DNA from: Doris montereyensis
Taxonomy: Eukaryota > Mollusca > Gastropoda > Nudibranchia > Dorididae
Direction of reading: 5' to 3'
NCBI GenBank assembly: GCA_037039925.1
Contig: JAXRKP010001178.1
Coordinates: forward strand, 46,001 to 110,000
Length of the DNA stretch: 64,000 bases
Positions 48,520-60,834 of this stretch are shown piece by piece. The notes beneath the pieces were generated by a model. It ran no database searches and was not told the DNA's origin. It was given only the letters and a program-made list of their open reading frames with translations. A program made the translations under genes and the position numbers. Numbering within the stretch: position 1 is the first letter of the stretch; the number at the start of each line of letters is the position of its first letter.

Positions 48520-50650
48520 ATGTCAATGTGGGTGGAATCAAACGAATGGGTTTCAAAGTGTTTTATTATGAAGCTAGAGGACCATAAGACAATGTTGATA
48601 TCATTAGGCTGAAAGGAACACAAAACAACTGACCCCAATAATAGGCCAGGTTTGGATTTGCTATACCTCATCACTTTCATCAGAAGCCAATTAACCTTGT
48701 CACCTTCTATTGATCTGTTCAGATTTCTCATTGTTGATTGTGCCCTAGACCCAAAGTCTAAAATGTCTGAATGCTCTAAAACTTTAACTTTGTATGGTTG
48801 TTTCCTTCGGGACCTGGTGAAACTTGAAACCCAATCCAGCATGCTTGAGACCGGAGTGAATTTTTTTCTTTCTCGATGGCTGAATGCATGCTATCGCATT
48901 CCAGGTACGAGTGTCCACTCTCAAGAAAATTGTGGCATATTGTCTCAACATGAGTGTTCTGGACAACATACAAAAACATTGCCGCGACATTTTTGTTTCG
49001 ATTTTGTCCTGAACATGTGTCTGAGAACAAACTCACGCTTTTGACATTAGATGGTAATCTCTCGAACCATTTGCATAAGCATGACGCAATTTCGTTCCCA
49101 CCACGTTTTCCTTCGCACTCATTCCATGTAGCAAAACGCCTCGTGAGGTGCAGACTGGTTGTAGATATTAAGATTATAAACACAATTTGCGACTGTAATA
49201 GGTCAAGGAAACAATATTGGATGGCAACTGGAGAACACTTTGTAAGTCAAAAGAAACAGAGACGAAAGTGGGGTCATTCTGTGCTTTAATTTTAATTTTG
49301 TCTTTCTTCTTCGCAGCCTGTGCCTCTTCATGTCGTTTTAAATGAGCATCGTGTTCCATTTTTTCATCAACTTTTTCTGCAGGCGTCAAGGTCTTCCATC
49401 TTGCACACTTGGCGCACTGATCTTTCTTTGGCTTGAAAAAAGCGAGGTTGTAATCGTCACAGAATATCCGCCGATATGTCATCTGTGAAACTGGATGCGT
49501 TCCGTCCTGTTGACACGCAGTTTTATACAGGTCATACATTTTGTTGATGGATAATGTCTGGTCCAGGTACTTCCGTTTTGAACTTTTCCTGACATAGTGC
49601 GCTTCCATCTGTGGGAACTGCTCAATGTGTTTCTTCAAGGAATCAATGCCCTCTTGAGATGTTTTATTATGTGGCTCGTATTTTTCCCCGCATATCTACT
49701 CCTTGGAAAGTGTTAACATCGGATCTTTGTTTCATTGCTGATTTTAAAGGCCCGGCACTGATGTCCAAGGTTTTAAGATAGAAGTCTTTGCACACACGAA
49801 ATTGGCTGCTCCAATATTGAGAAAGTAGTGGACAGTATTTTCACGGTTTCTAGGATTTTCTTGACGGCTTCTGCGGCGCTGAATTTGAGTCGTTTTGGTT
49901 GTAGTTGTAGCAAGAAGATAATCTTTCTGTCGTGAATAATCAGCTCATGACCAGTACTTTCTACAAATGTCATGTCTGTCTTGCTCTGAAAAATGCTCAT
50001 GGCATTTGTATCTACAATTCTTTAATTCACAACCATTTGCTCTCGGCTGTCTTTCTTGCCTTTGATTTCCTGTTGTGTCTGTATACTCCATTCCTCTGGC
50101 ACGTTTATTTTTACGAACGTTTTTTTCCAAAGGTTTGGATTGGAATGCCGTTTTCTAGTTATTGCAGACTCTTTTCTCCATCTGGATTGTTTTTGTCATC
50201 ATTGAAATTTGCTGCAGATTGCTCACAATGGATGATGTCTGGCTCCAATGTTTGCGTATTAGATGAATGAGGATGTTGAGAATGAACTGTGGAATCGCGC
50301 ACAAAGAAAATTCCCTGACTTCATTATCTGAACTAGAGTCACGGGCTTTTTCTTTGTCATCAACGTAGTCGGGATCATTATCACTGTTGTCAGGATTTTC
50401 GTCAGAAGAATAAATGGCATTGATAAATGCTCTTGCTGCACAGGCAGACGCTCGTTTAGAAGGAGTGGAAGGTTCATCTGCGGGATTCTGTGCACTATCA
50501 ATGGGTGCTGGCATTCCGTCTTCATCTCTGAAGGATGTAAATTGCTTGCCACTCTTCCGATTTCACGACATTCTTCAACTTGTTGACGAAGTCGAACAAT
50601 CTGTGCCAGGGGATAATCTGATTCAGAATCGCTGTCATCACTCGTAGTTG
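48520..50650 (-). pseudogene. RNase H-fold transposase-like gene, family 'SHYCRK/GQNRN', copy 3
   Basis: N-terminal acidic segment (50514-50330, DENPDNSDNDPDYVDDKEKA), then a basic block KNVRKNKRARGMEYTD, NCRYKCHEHFSEQDRHDICR (about 50010), FPQMEAHYVRKSSKRKYLDQ (about 49600), YNLAFFKPKKDQCAKCARW, VSFDLQSVLQLPSN (about 49230), MEWNECEGKRGGNEIASCL-like sequence, VSLFSDTCSGQNRNKNVA (about 49015), FLESGHSYLECDSMHSAIEK (about 48925), and a C-terminal VNWLLMKVMRYSKSKPG. All family blocks are present in order, more than in copies 1 and 2. Frame changes separate the acidic head from the basic block and interrupt 49180-49170 and 49770. It presumably encoded the transposition enzyme of its own element; TIRs were not found. 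Confidence 0.7.
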
Positions 50651-50817
50651 TATAATTGGTAACTTCGTCATACGAGAGTGTCGCATTGCCATCAGATTGT
50701 TCTAGAAGAGAAAACGATAAATTTGACTTTACTTCTCATAAAAGAGACGTGATAGAAACACCAACTACACCTATAATAATAATAAACTTATTTAGATTGG
50801 TTTACAAGATTGATTAG

Positions 50818-50893
50818 TGACGTCGGTGGCTCAAGTGGTTAGGGCGAGGACCTGGGGGACGAAAGGGTTAAGGGTTCGAGCCCGATTGCTCTC
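50818..50893 (+). ncRNA. tRNA-like SINE head
   Basis: GGTGGCTCAAGTGGTTAGGG provides a good Pol III box A (TGGCTCAAGTGG), and GGGTTCGAGCCC provides a near-consensus box B 50 bp later. The sequence does not fold into a convincing functional tRNA. The downstream tail is A/T-rich (ATATTAAAAAG then T-run), which suits a short SINE. Extent beyond 50893 is unclear. Confidence 0.65.
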
Positions 50894-50954
50894 TGTCAAC
50901 ATTCTCACTAAGCCTATACATACTTTACTAATATTAAAAAGTTTTTTTTTGATC

Positions 50955-53900
50955 ACCTCTTGGACCCAAAATGTCACACGTAGTTCTAATTAATCTTGTA
51001 GTAGCACTACTTTTTTCTTTCAGAAAAGAGACAAACAATCCAGATTCCTTATCCCTCCCTAAAGCCTCACCCAAATTTTGAATAACCAGTTCTTCCACAG
51101 AAGTTAATGCTTTCTCACAGCTTGCACTCCAAACCTAACAAAAAATGAGCATTACAATGAAGAAAATGAATACAAATATTTCTACCTGTTTCTGTTTCAA
51201 CAGTCTTGAAATTTTTTATCATAAGATTTCATTGCAGCTGCTCTGTCAGTCATGAGACTTGTTATTTTAGGCAAAACTTTTTTAAAAACATCATCAACAC
51301 CAGTCATACTTTCATAACAAAAACAAAGTTTGTGTAAGCAATCAATAGATAATTGTAATAAAGTTTGAGCATCTTCAGATGTAACAGGGACAAACCCTAA
51401 ATAAAATGTTTCCCCAGAGTCCATAGTAAATTGATGACCAACAATTTTTTTGTGGTCTCTAGAAGTACCATCACTGTGAAAAGTAACATTATTAGACTTC
51501 AGAATATTTTCAGTCACTTGTACATTACTAATGAAATATCCTTCACCCAACATGTTAATACTAATAGCACACTGAGCACCAGGCAAAGGTTCATGAAATG
51601 TATGGAAAAAGATGTTTAGCAACAATTTCAATGACTTTGCTAACATTCAAAGCAGACACACCTGCTTCCCTTGCAAAGCAATAACAGTCTCACGCACAGC
51701 ATCACTATAAACATTCTTAAAATTACCCTTAATTTCAGCAACATCAAGTGTTTTGGAATTGGAAAACATCTTGTTAGCATTTAATTTTTCAATTATTTTA
51801 GACTTCTGTCTACAAATTGACTTTGCCTTTTGTAAACGAGAACACAACAATGAATTTTGCCCTTATAATGTTCGAGTTCAGTGTTAAAATTTTTAGCTAG
51901 TTGATTAAAAGAATATTTATGCTTTTTAGAATTTCTCTTTAGAGATTTCTCAAGTAAACATATTTTTTCATTGACTTGCATTACTACACTGTCACTCTTC
52001 ATTCTCTCATTCACACTCACTCTCAATTTATCTTCTAAATTATTTTTAACAGCATGGTCCTCCTTGACAATGGCCTCCAGAACCTTAATTCTTGCTCTGC
52101 AAGCTGCCACAAGTTCCTCTGCCTGTAACAACTTCTGTCTTATAAACTTATAGCTCTGTCACTGTCAGTGGTATGAACTTGTTGAGCTCCTGGTTCCTTA
52201 GAATTTGAATTCAAACATGTTGACAGATCCAGAAGCACAAAGTTATCCTTGAACAGTTCATTGTAAAAATGAGTCAATGCTTCAGGAGAAGCCTTTTTGT
52301 CCGTTTGAATTTTTTTCCTTCTTTCTTTAGTTTATCAACTTTCCTATTAATGAACTTCAAGACTTTTCTGTCAGAAGAATAGCCCAAAATCCGACTAATC
52401 CACTCAGAGGCGAAAATATATGGCAAACGCTCCTTGATTTGCAAAGCATTTAAATCCAGAACTGCTTTGTTAGTCAGTTTGTTCACATTACAAACAAAAC
52501 CATCAGTCAGGCTGAAACAAAATGGATCTGGTCAGGCCACATTCCTCAAGGTCCACAGACACAAAATCCACATTAAAAGTCTGTTCCAAATATAAACACA
52601 GATCGTCTTGGTTTTCGGACAGACGGACAGCTCTCTCATAAGTCCGAAAAATAAGCTGTCTCAGACGGTCATCTCCAAGGTTAACATCTGGATATAGATG
52701 TTTAAACCATTTCACAACCTGAAATTGAAATAATAATGTTCATAAGAATGTATTCAGTGACAAAAAAAGTAAACAAACATATAAGTTGAAATTTGTCTTA
52801 AAATGATACTAACTATGAGATAACATCATCTCTTTAATGCTCCGAAATATAACCTTTATTGACCATTATAAATATAACACTTTCGTTTGTTTGATTAATG
52901 GAAATTTACCCCGTCCACCATTGTGGTGATCACAGGTTGAATCAACAGAACACAGCAAGATAAAAGAGAAGTGAAAGAGTAAAAAGAAAGTAGGACCTAC
53001 TATTATCACCCGCCAACCGCCTGAAAATATAATACACTCGTAGAATAAAATATTTGATTATCAATAACCAGAAAAAACACCAGAGATTAACACCCCCCCC
53101 CCGAAGAAAAAACATGTATACCTACTCACTAATTCATCATAATTTTTCACAAGTAATTGATTAAGAATATGATTATGAGTGGAGGGGGAATAAAGGGGGG
53201 GCGTTGTTATAATTCAAGTCAAACCTTTGATTGTGAGTATTCGCTCTTTAGGTTTAAATGGCAGAGCTGCACAAATACTTTGTTCACCAGTTGGGGTGCA
53301 GTAATGTCAGGGCGTCTGCCTTTGCCAGATCGGAGAAATCGGGCTTCTAATGCATGATAGTCAGCATCCACTGGGAAGCAAAAAATAAACAAATAAACAC
53401 CAACATAACAAAGCAAATATCATCTTGATTACCATCTCAAAACTACTAAAATCAAACGATTCACAGGTAACCCTACAATGTATGTGGGGCAAGTTTTGGG
53501 GGGTGGTGGTGGGAGGGGTGACATAGTATATAACCAGTAACAGTTTTCCAGCGAGTTTCTGAATGAATGGCCCAGTCCAAATATCCGAGAGGGTGTCAAG
53601 TTTCCAAACAAAACGACACTATATAAATTCACCATAAAATATAAGTGACATGTATGAAATACTAATAAAAAAAAGAACAGCTGAGTCCCCTTTTTACTAT
53701 TTTATATATTAAAAGCACCCGGTAAATACAGTTTTCTTGGTAAAAATTCAAACAATAATTCCATGGAAATAATAGAACAATAGACTATTCCGGATAATTC
53801 CGTGCGGCTCAAAGCCCTGAAAGCCGCCATCTTGTTTTCTCGATTCGAAAATTAGTGCTGAAGTACTGAAGTTGACGCTCTCATAACAAACAAAAACTAT

Positions 53901-54205
53901 CGTTAAAACATAGTATCTATAGAAGAATACAAAGAAAAAAACTTAATATCTACTTGCTTTAGGATGTTTCACCGGCTAAGAATGCTGTGTCAGAAATAAT
54001 GAAGGTTCTTTAGTCGAGAGTATCTTGACCCAGTTACAGTAAACACACATCCTATCATCGGGTAGTCATTATCGATATCAACAAATGAAAATATATAAAA
54101 AAAAAAAAACTCATAACACTTCATAAAGGAAACATATTGCTAAATATTCACGAAATACTTACCAATCTGCTCAATCAATGTAGACAATGGGTCGAGGTCT
54201 GACAT
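50955..54205 (-). pseudogene. Uncharacterised transposase-like gene with SDGT and MTDRAA motifs
   Basis: Exon 1 (54205-54163) encodes MSDLDPLSTLIEQIG, donor GTAAGT, phase 1. Exon 2 starts at 53370 after TTCCCAG with VDADYHALEARFLRSGKGRR then PDITAPQLVNKVFVQL. Exon 3 starts at 52718 after TTTCAATTTCAG with VVKWFKHLYPDVNLGDDRL. It is followed, with one frame change, by KLTNKAVLDLNALQIKERLP, a long coiled coil (52131-51850), and the core: NNVTFHSDGTSRDHKKIVGH (about 51470) and ITSLMTDRAAAMKSYDKKF (about 51220). A last exon near 51135-50955 has SATTRLIRTTCDILGPRGD. The S-D-G-T and M-T-D-R-A-A motifs recur in a metazoan family that looks transposon-derived; superfamily unknown. Clean splice sites make this one of the better preserved genes here. 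Confidence 0.55.
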
Positions 54206-55223
54206 GCTGGAAATTTTGATATGGCTTGGTCGATATAGCGAGAGCTGACCACTGTCCGTGCTTTCCTCCAGGCTTGCTTTGTTCTAAAGGAATCTAACAA
54301 AGGGGGTCGCACGTGTTGTATCTAAAGGGCTGACACCGCGTGTCTATCGCACAGATAATGATAATCTTTCGATATCATGTAGAAAAATGATGTTTCTTTT
54401 TATTTTGACTGCAGACTTTTTAAAATCGGCCGTTTTCCGCGATTTTCGGTTGATTGAATTTTTCAATCGTTTTTTTCTAACTTTGTGCTCAAAATAATAA
54501 AAAGTCCCAACCACCATCGTTAAGCTCATTTTCTGCGGAATACCATGATACTATTTATAGAGCTATGGTACAATTAGACCCGAGGTGCCGATGATTTGAT
54601 TAGAGTAACCTCGCAGAAACTGTAGTTCAGCTGCTAGGAAAAACGTATTACACACCTTTTTAAAAATAAAAAGCGATAAACAAACAGCACACTTACACAC
54701 ATGAAACTGACATGACGAGAGACGGAAGAAATTAAGCTTTCTGATGGTATAGGTTTTTATTTGTATTCATGCAGATAAAACGCTGCAATTGTAAGGGCAA
54801 ATGACTGAAAATCATTCAAAACGATGCCGTAAGCGCGACAATCGCTCAGTTTGGAGTACCTACTAATATAGACAATGTTTATAATATTGTATTGCCAGTG
54901 CCGTACACAAGATGGTTTTCCGAAAATAGACGCCTCATCCACTTATATTAAAATACCAAAAACAACCATAACTGACAGTTTGTGTATTTCTCATTCTTAG
55001 ATGAAAACACTAAAAAGCCATTGTTATAGAGCAAACTGTATCGTAGGCCTCGATCTAGGTCTAGAGCCAGAGTTGATGAAGTCCATTCTTACTGGTCACA
55101 AGGACGTCGTGTCTTTATATTCTCATTATAAAAAACGATTTAGGCCTCTTTCAAAACCTTAAGTGACACAGAGAACAAAACCTAATCTAGATTCATAGAA
55201 TAAATGAATATTAGGTCACTTAC

Positions 55224-55284
55224 CTTGAATTTTTCCATCATTTTTCCCCTTCACAAATCGAGCATGGCTTTTGTTGTCATCCAT
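55224..55284 (-). CDS. Candidate first exon of an unidentified gene
   Basis: ATG at 55284 gives MDDNKSHARFVKGKNDGKIQ and stops at an AAG|GTAAGT donor at 55224. Length 61 nt, phase 1, as for the first exon at 54205. Its partner exons were not identified, so it could also be chance. Confidence 0.3.
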
Positions 55285-55583
55285 TTCGAAAGAAGGTAGA
55301 TAATGCTAAAATTATTCTGCCAGCAGTGTGTAAGTCCTTTTAAGTCCAACACTTGGCTTTCACTTTTTCAGTCAGAATCAGTTAAGTCCAAATAGGTTTT
55401 TTCTGGTTGTAAACAATTCTTCAAAATGGACTTAGATTTAAATGGAATCTTTCATTACTCTTTAACTATTACAGCTATTGCTACGATTTTCACATATTTC
55501 ATAAGTAGGTCATGTTGACCTACTTTATTTCAAAACACTGAAATCGAGATTTTTGGACTTAGACACTTCTGGTTCTTATACGA

Positions 55584-55584
<1 letters not shown>

Positions 55585-55638
<54 letters not shown>

Positions 55639-55692
55639 GCCGATGCACACATCACGACACACACGACACACACATACACACACACACACACT
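55585..55692. repeat. (AT)n and (CA)n microsatellites
   Basis: TATA run at 55585-55635, CACA-rich run at 55655-55692; another (AT)n at 55876-55897. Confidence 0.95.
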
Positions 55693-56029
55693 GCACACAA
55701 CGACATCGTGGTATGGCCGCACCTTGTTCTTGTTGTTGTTCGTGAGATATCACTCACCGTCTCTCCGTGTCAGTCCATTCATTAAACCGCTACCTTACAA
55801 CGTAAAATGATGTGTGTGTTTTCACTCTCTACGCCTTGTGTTTCTACATTCACTGTTCCGTTTATGTTTTCCAATATATATATATATATATATATATTCC
55901 TATTTTAAAATCTTATAATTTCCACTGGTTCACCACGACTTCAAAGGGATCTTCAATTGACACTTTTATCTTAAATCAATGAGTGATATTATGTGCATGC
56001 ACTGTCTCAGCCAGGCGGTTCCAAGTTTT

Positions 56030-56700
56030 CCGTTACGACTTTGTATGCAGTGACATAATGTGCTCTGTGATAGTGATATGTCCAATTTATCTTTCAACCG
56101 ACAAGACCGAATAACGAAAAGAGTGTAGGTCTGTTGGGGGTTTTGGAAAAGGACATGTAAGAAAGATTGTATCTTAGAACAATGCATGGCTGAATAATTG
56201 CAACATGTCATCAGCATTTGTAGCTCATCCCTTCATGGGCAGTCACAAGTGGTCTTTGATAGTGATATGTCCAAATTATCTTTCAACAACTCGCGAAAAA
56301 CAGAGTTCAGGTTAGTTGGGAGTTTTGAAAAGGATATCAAAGAAAGATTATATCTTAGAACAGTGAATAGATGAATAACGGCAACATGTCATCAGCATTT
56401 GTAGCTCATCCCTTCATGGGCAGTTACAAGTGGTCTTTGATAGTGATATGTCCAATTTATCTTTCAACAACTCGCGAAAAACAGAGTTCAGGTTAGTTGG
56501 GAGTTTTGGAAAAGGATATCAAAGAAAGATTATATCTTAGAACAGTGAATAGATGAATAACGGCAACATGTCATCAGCATTTGTAGCTCATCCCTTCATG
56601 GGCAGTCACAAGTGGTCTTTGATAGTGATAGGTCCAATTTATCTTTGAGCAACTCGTGAAAAACAAACAGAGTTTGAGTCAGTTGGGAGTTTTCCTGCAG
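56030..56700. repeat. 181-bp tandem repeat, about 3.5 copies
   Basis: The landmark AGCTCATCCCTTCATGGGCA occurs at about 56222, 56403 and 56585. The two central units are nearly identical; the left unit is more diverged. In-frame stops in each unit argue against coding. Confidence 0.9.
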
Positions 56701-56816
56701 ATGTATGTCAGGCAGTTCGCGATTTTGCATTGAAAAGCAGACACAGACAGTTTCATCGTCTTTAGTCTGAGAAAGTTGCAATGTAGCCGATGCCATCTGT
56801 TCTCGCAAAGTGACGA

Positions 56817-56818
<2 letters not shown>

Positions 56819-56862
<44 letters not shown>
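56819..56862. repeat. (AT)n microsatellite
   Basis: TATA run of about 44 bp. Confidence 0.95.
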
Positions 56863-56864
<2 letters not shown>

Positions 56865-56969
56865 ATTATATTATACATCATTGTCACTTTTGAGTAAAAG
56901 ATAATGACGATAACAACAAATATTAGGCTCCCAATTCAGAGGGTGTGTCAGAATCTATAATTTTGTCAT

Positions 56970-57795
56970 ACCTCTCTGGTCATTGATTCTTCTGTCTTGT
57001 CTTTGTCCTTTCTCAAACGAGTGCGTAGATTTACTACATCCTGAGGGGTGAGCACAATTCCACTCGGCTGCTGAAAGTGACGGATGATCTCAGCTGAGGT
57101 AACTTTCATGTCGAATAGACTTTTTAAAAATTTCCTTCTGAGCTTCAGACAGTCGTCTCAATTCTGGATAGACCATTGCATCTGAAATTTAAAAACAATC
57201 ATCTTCAGTGTTTTATTAGTCAATATTTGAATGCACTAAAACTAAGCAGTGAGTCATACCTTGGTTAATTTACCAGTTAATAAGACAGTTCCTGACTACT
57301 CAAGTAGAAGTAACAACTACAACAACCAAAATCATCCAGTGCTCATTACTAATAGTGTAAATTTGGCCAATACTACTAAAACTGGTGAGCGGTTGGCGAG
57401 ATATCCTCGCCTTTCTCATTCTATGTGATTTCCGATTCTTGACTGTCAAAACCAATCAATGTTTACCGCCCATTTTGGATATTACGCAATATTTTATGGA
57501 TAAACATTTAATTAAAAGAAAAACAAGCAACGCTTTGTTTTCTAAAATAAAGAAAAAACAAACCACTAAAACTGAACTTCAGCTGTGGGATTGGTTAGAA
57601 TAGTTTATACAGATAAACATTTGTAATAAAAACCAACTGACCTATCTTTACTGCAACAAATTTAACTTACCATATACTGTCCCAATATTGTTGTGTCCAG
57701 TATGATGGAGGTTTGACTCTGTAATGACGAGACCATTTTTACTCTTGCTGGCTGAAAGTCGTAGTAGTGCAGTGCAGCCTGTCTTGAAAGTCCTG
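56970..57795 (-). pseudogene. MULE-like transposase, N-terminal fragment in two exons
   Basis: The first block (57795-57670) encodes RTFKTGCTALLRLSASKSKN and LHHTGHNNIGTVY, resembling a FAR1/WRKY-GCM1-type DNA-binding region with the G-C-x-A and H-x-G-H-N signatures. After an AAATTTCAG acceptor (about 57183) a second block gives AMVYPELRRLSEAQKEIF and, after a frame change, KVTSAEIIRHFQQPSGIVLT then PQDVVNLRTRLRKDKDK, which resembles the linker before the MULE catalytic domain. No catalytic core is found. Assignment is by motif style. Confidence 0.5.
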
Positions 57796-58261
57796 GATGA
57801 GAAATACAAAGCAATAGACATGTTAGTGTTAGCAATATTTATCTATGGCGTTCAAAAGTCAAGGGGGAAATGAAGACACATGAAATTTGGAATGGTTTAC
57901 AAAGTAAAAATTATGGAAGCTTATAGAATTTCAGAATTGTACAATGAACTTACTCTTGTTGCTTTCGTTTTCCAGTTATAAGACTCTTATAATGTCCATA
58001 GTGTTTGCACTGAATTTGCACTGAAAGTATTATTAGGGTGGATTCCACCTAAATAATATATTACATGCTGCCAGTAGGTGCTCTATACAATAAATAATAT
58101 TATTAATATAGCTAGAGTTAAGGACAGACCAGAACGCTACTTGTGGTAACCAGACTTTTATGTGAACAGAACATGATTAACACTAATAACACGAACATGT
58201 GGCTCCCGAAATTTGTTATAAATTTATTTAGACGCCTAGACCGATATCTATCTATAGCTAG

Positions 58262-58345
58262 TTTAGACCTAGATTTAGATCTAGATTTAGATCTAGATTT
58301 AGACCTAGATTTAGACCTAGATTTAGACCTAGATTTAGACCTAGA
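58262..58345. repeat. 12-bp TAGATTTAGATC tandem repeat
   Basis: About seven units with AGATCT/AGACCT variants. Confidence 0.9.
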
Positions 58346-58739
58346 TTCTAGATCTAGTAGTCCATGGGCCACGTTTGAGCCCCCCCCCTGACCCCCACGG
58401 TACAATTTTACAGTAGTATTTCCTGAAAGAGGACCCTCTGGGCTATACATAACCGGTTGTCTCCTCTTCAAAACGTGGTCACAATAAAATTCTACAGCCG
58501 TTTGAAATATGCCTATACAAAATATCTTGCAATTTTACGATACATCGTGTAAGAGGAAAAAGGATCTATTAAATGCTTGTTTTAACCATTCTTACAAGTA
58601 GTATGTAGTTTATTTTAACCTTAGGAATATTATAATAACAGATGGGGAAAAATCACTTTAAAAGGCCGTGATAATGATTATTTCAGCCGAATTACCTCCC
58701 TTGCTATAAAAAATTGTGAATTGTCACCGCGTTCTCTAT

Positions 58740-58917
58740 CACTCCAAAACTCCCGAATGCACACGCATACACAAACACTCCCCTTCACATACACACAGCT
58801 TCACACACACACACACACCTACACACACGCACACACCCACACACACCTACTCACCCCCACACACACTCACACCTACTCACCTACCACCCACACCCATACA
58901 CACACACACCTACACAC
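58740..58917. repeat. CA-rich degenerate microsatellite
   Basis: ACACACAC words with CCTACTCACC and TTCAC interruptions, directly abutting the left inverted repeat of the 58.9-63.8 kb element. Confidence 0.85.
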
Positions 58918-58942
58918 ATATGGACGCTTTTAAGGACAAGTG

Positions 58943-59240
58943 GGCTATCCCAGTTGAAAAATACCTTTTCGTGAAAATCAGCAAAGAAGATTTTGAACCC
59001 TCAAAATCATCTCTAAAAAAAGAACTTTGTGATCATCCATTTATTTCGTAACAATGATATTTGGTGTACATGTGTCTGTTTCTAAAACTGTGGTAATATG
59101 AGTTGAATACACATAAGTGCTCTGCAAATCTATTTATAGTTTTTGTAGAATTTCGTGAAAAACATGGGTTGGCCCAGTTGTTCATATGTCTGCGATATCA
59201 TTGTGAAACAAATATTAGAATAGCAATGGGCTATCCCATC
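58943..59240. repeat. GGGCTATCCC motifs, left subterminal cluster
   Basis: TGGGCTATCCCA at about 58941 (inside the inverted repeat) and again at 59227, with a variant GGGTTGGCCC at 59164. Matching motifs lie at the right end (about 63335, 63380, 63594 and variant 63761). Confidence 0.7.
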
Positions 59241-60053
59241 AAATTACAGACACATTTGCAATGTTTTTGGATTAAGATATCAAGAAGCACTCAATACAAT
59301 ATAATTAATTAGGGTTTATTGCTTTATCAAAAAAGAACTTGTGAAAGAGTAGATCAATAATACTAATACAAATTTAATAACAGTTCAACAGTAACACTGT
59401 ATAGTAATAGTATGTAAATAAAGCAGAATAGTCGTTTATCATAAAATCATTATTATCAAAAAGCATTTCACACCAACAGATAGATTCTTCTTCTACTTCT
59501 ACTCATTAAAATCTTAAGAATGAAATTTTGATATTTATTCAACTTTTGTATTGGGTTTTTGTTTGTATACTTGCTAAGGTTTTCAAAACATGACACATAA
59601 TTTCTCATTTCCAACAAAACTTGTTATATCTCAAAATCTCATGTTTGAGAACAATGTAATAAATGTTTATTTTAATTTTAACCATTATTATTATGGTCTA
59701 CATGTATGTGTTTATTAAGTCAATCAAAGAAAGAAAAGTATGTTTCGTAAGGAGACTCCTTAGACATTATAAAAATTGGGCGTATGTTTGTTAAAGTAAG
59801 AAAAGAAAAGTTTGTATTGTAAGAAGACTCATTTTGGTCTACTTTTACACATGATAAAATATAATAAAATACTATTATGAATCGAAGATGCTGTAACTGT
59901 AACTGTACTGTAAGCCTGTCAAACCCATATTACCAAAGAAATGCCATACAAAGGCTGGTACTGGTACACTATAATGATTCAACATGCGACAAAGAGAATG
60001 TTAGTGTTGGAACACGCATTACAAAACATAGATCTATTGTGTTTCATCCACTT

Positions 60054-60820
60054 CTATTTCCATAATATCATCATTCCCATCGTCAGCACGGTGTGTGCCT
60101 TCCGCAACAAACTGTTATAAAAGGCATGATGTACCGATGGAATGTAAGGAAATAAACTTTGTATATCATTGAACTTCGCAGGCTTGATAGGATGGCCGTT
60201 TGGGTATAGTTGAGGTAGTGGGTCAGACACTGGAATTATAGACGGTCTGCCTTCTCTTTGGGTTCTTCTACCAATATCAAGGCATCGGAAAGGGACCTCC
60301 TCGTTCAAGGAATATTTGAAGAAAATTTTGAAAGGAATTCTTTTCTAAACCTGAGCCATTGAATTCTTAACCATTCTTTCTCTCCATTTACATCAGCTTT
60401 TCTATGCACAATAGATTTCAGTAATTGTTCAACATGAACTATATCATCAGATGACATATCAATGACTCTGAATTTCTTGCTAGCATTTGTCACAAGTTTA
60501 ACCCAATCCCAGGTAAGAAAATGTAGAGTTCAATTTTGCCAAAATCTCTGTCGCAGCTCATATAACTATGACCCGAAACATAAAACTTTTGATCAACCAC
60601 TTCAACATTGTTTGACTCATCATTTACAACATAAAGCCAGAATAAGCAAATCTTGATGTTGCATTCTGCCCCCACATGTCAGTATATGCAATTAAATTTG
60701 TAGGATGTCATTTTTTTTATGACTTGATTAATGAGATTCATTCGGCCCCCTCGATGCTTGTCCTTCGTGGAAACTTTGCTCATCATGGAGATTTACGTCC
60801 ATAGTTGTTTTTATAATCAG
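60054..60820 (-). pseudogene. RNase H-fold transposase-like core, 'GHSYxxCDRDFG' type
   Basis: Reading down from 60820: SFHEGQASRGPNESH, NLIAYTDMWG (frame change) and NIKICLFWLYVVNDES (about 60640), KFYVSGHSYMSCDRDFGKIE (about 60560), then VTNASKKFRVIDMSSDDIVH and KEWLRIQWLRFRKEFLSKF. The block order H-E-G-Q-A-x-R-G-P-N-E / Y-T-D-x-x-G-Q-N / G-H-S-x-x-x-x-D-R-D-F-G is a relative of the SHYCRK family but with its own signature. The N-terminal half (Y-x-x-R-K and C-x-x-C blocks) is not recognised upstream. At least two frame changes and a stop break it. It is probably the enzyme of the surrounding TIR-bounded element. Confidence 0.6.
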
Positions 60821-60834
60821 GTATAATGGTGTCG

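Larger units (their letters stand above)
54206..56969. other. Mostly non-coding interval with tandem repeats
   Basis: Contains one small exon candidate, (AT)n/(CA)n microsatellites and a 181-bp tandem repeat, all listed separately. Confidence 0.5.
57796..58917. other. Interval with AGATCT and CA-rich repeats, no gene
   Basis: 58262-58345 is a 12-bp repeat (TAGATTTAGATC and variants). 58740-58917 is CA-rich with CCTACTCACC interruptions. Frames through these are repeat-derived. Confidence 0.6.

Noticed and set aside
50818..50893. Functional tRNA gene
   Set aside because: Good A and B boxes but no convincing acceptor or anticodon stems; better explained as a SINE head.
55966..56808. Two related minus-strand frames (LKDKLDISLS / LKDKLDLSLS)
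   Set aside because: They are outer units of the 181-bp repeat; the central units have stops in the same frame.
58118..58471. SRSK-repeat protein resembling an SR splicing factor
   Set aside because: Generated by the 12-bp TAGATTTAGATC repeat; no RRM or other domain around it.
58716..59051. His/Thr-rich plus-strand frame continuing into MDAFKDKW
   Set aside because: First part is CA-repeat translation, second part is the terminal inverted repeat; the antisense copy at 63.8 kb shows it is a transposon end.
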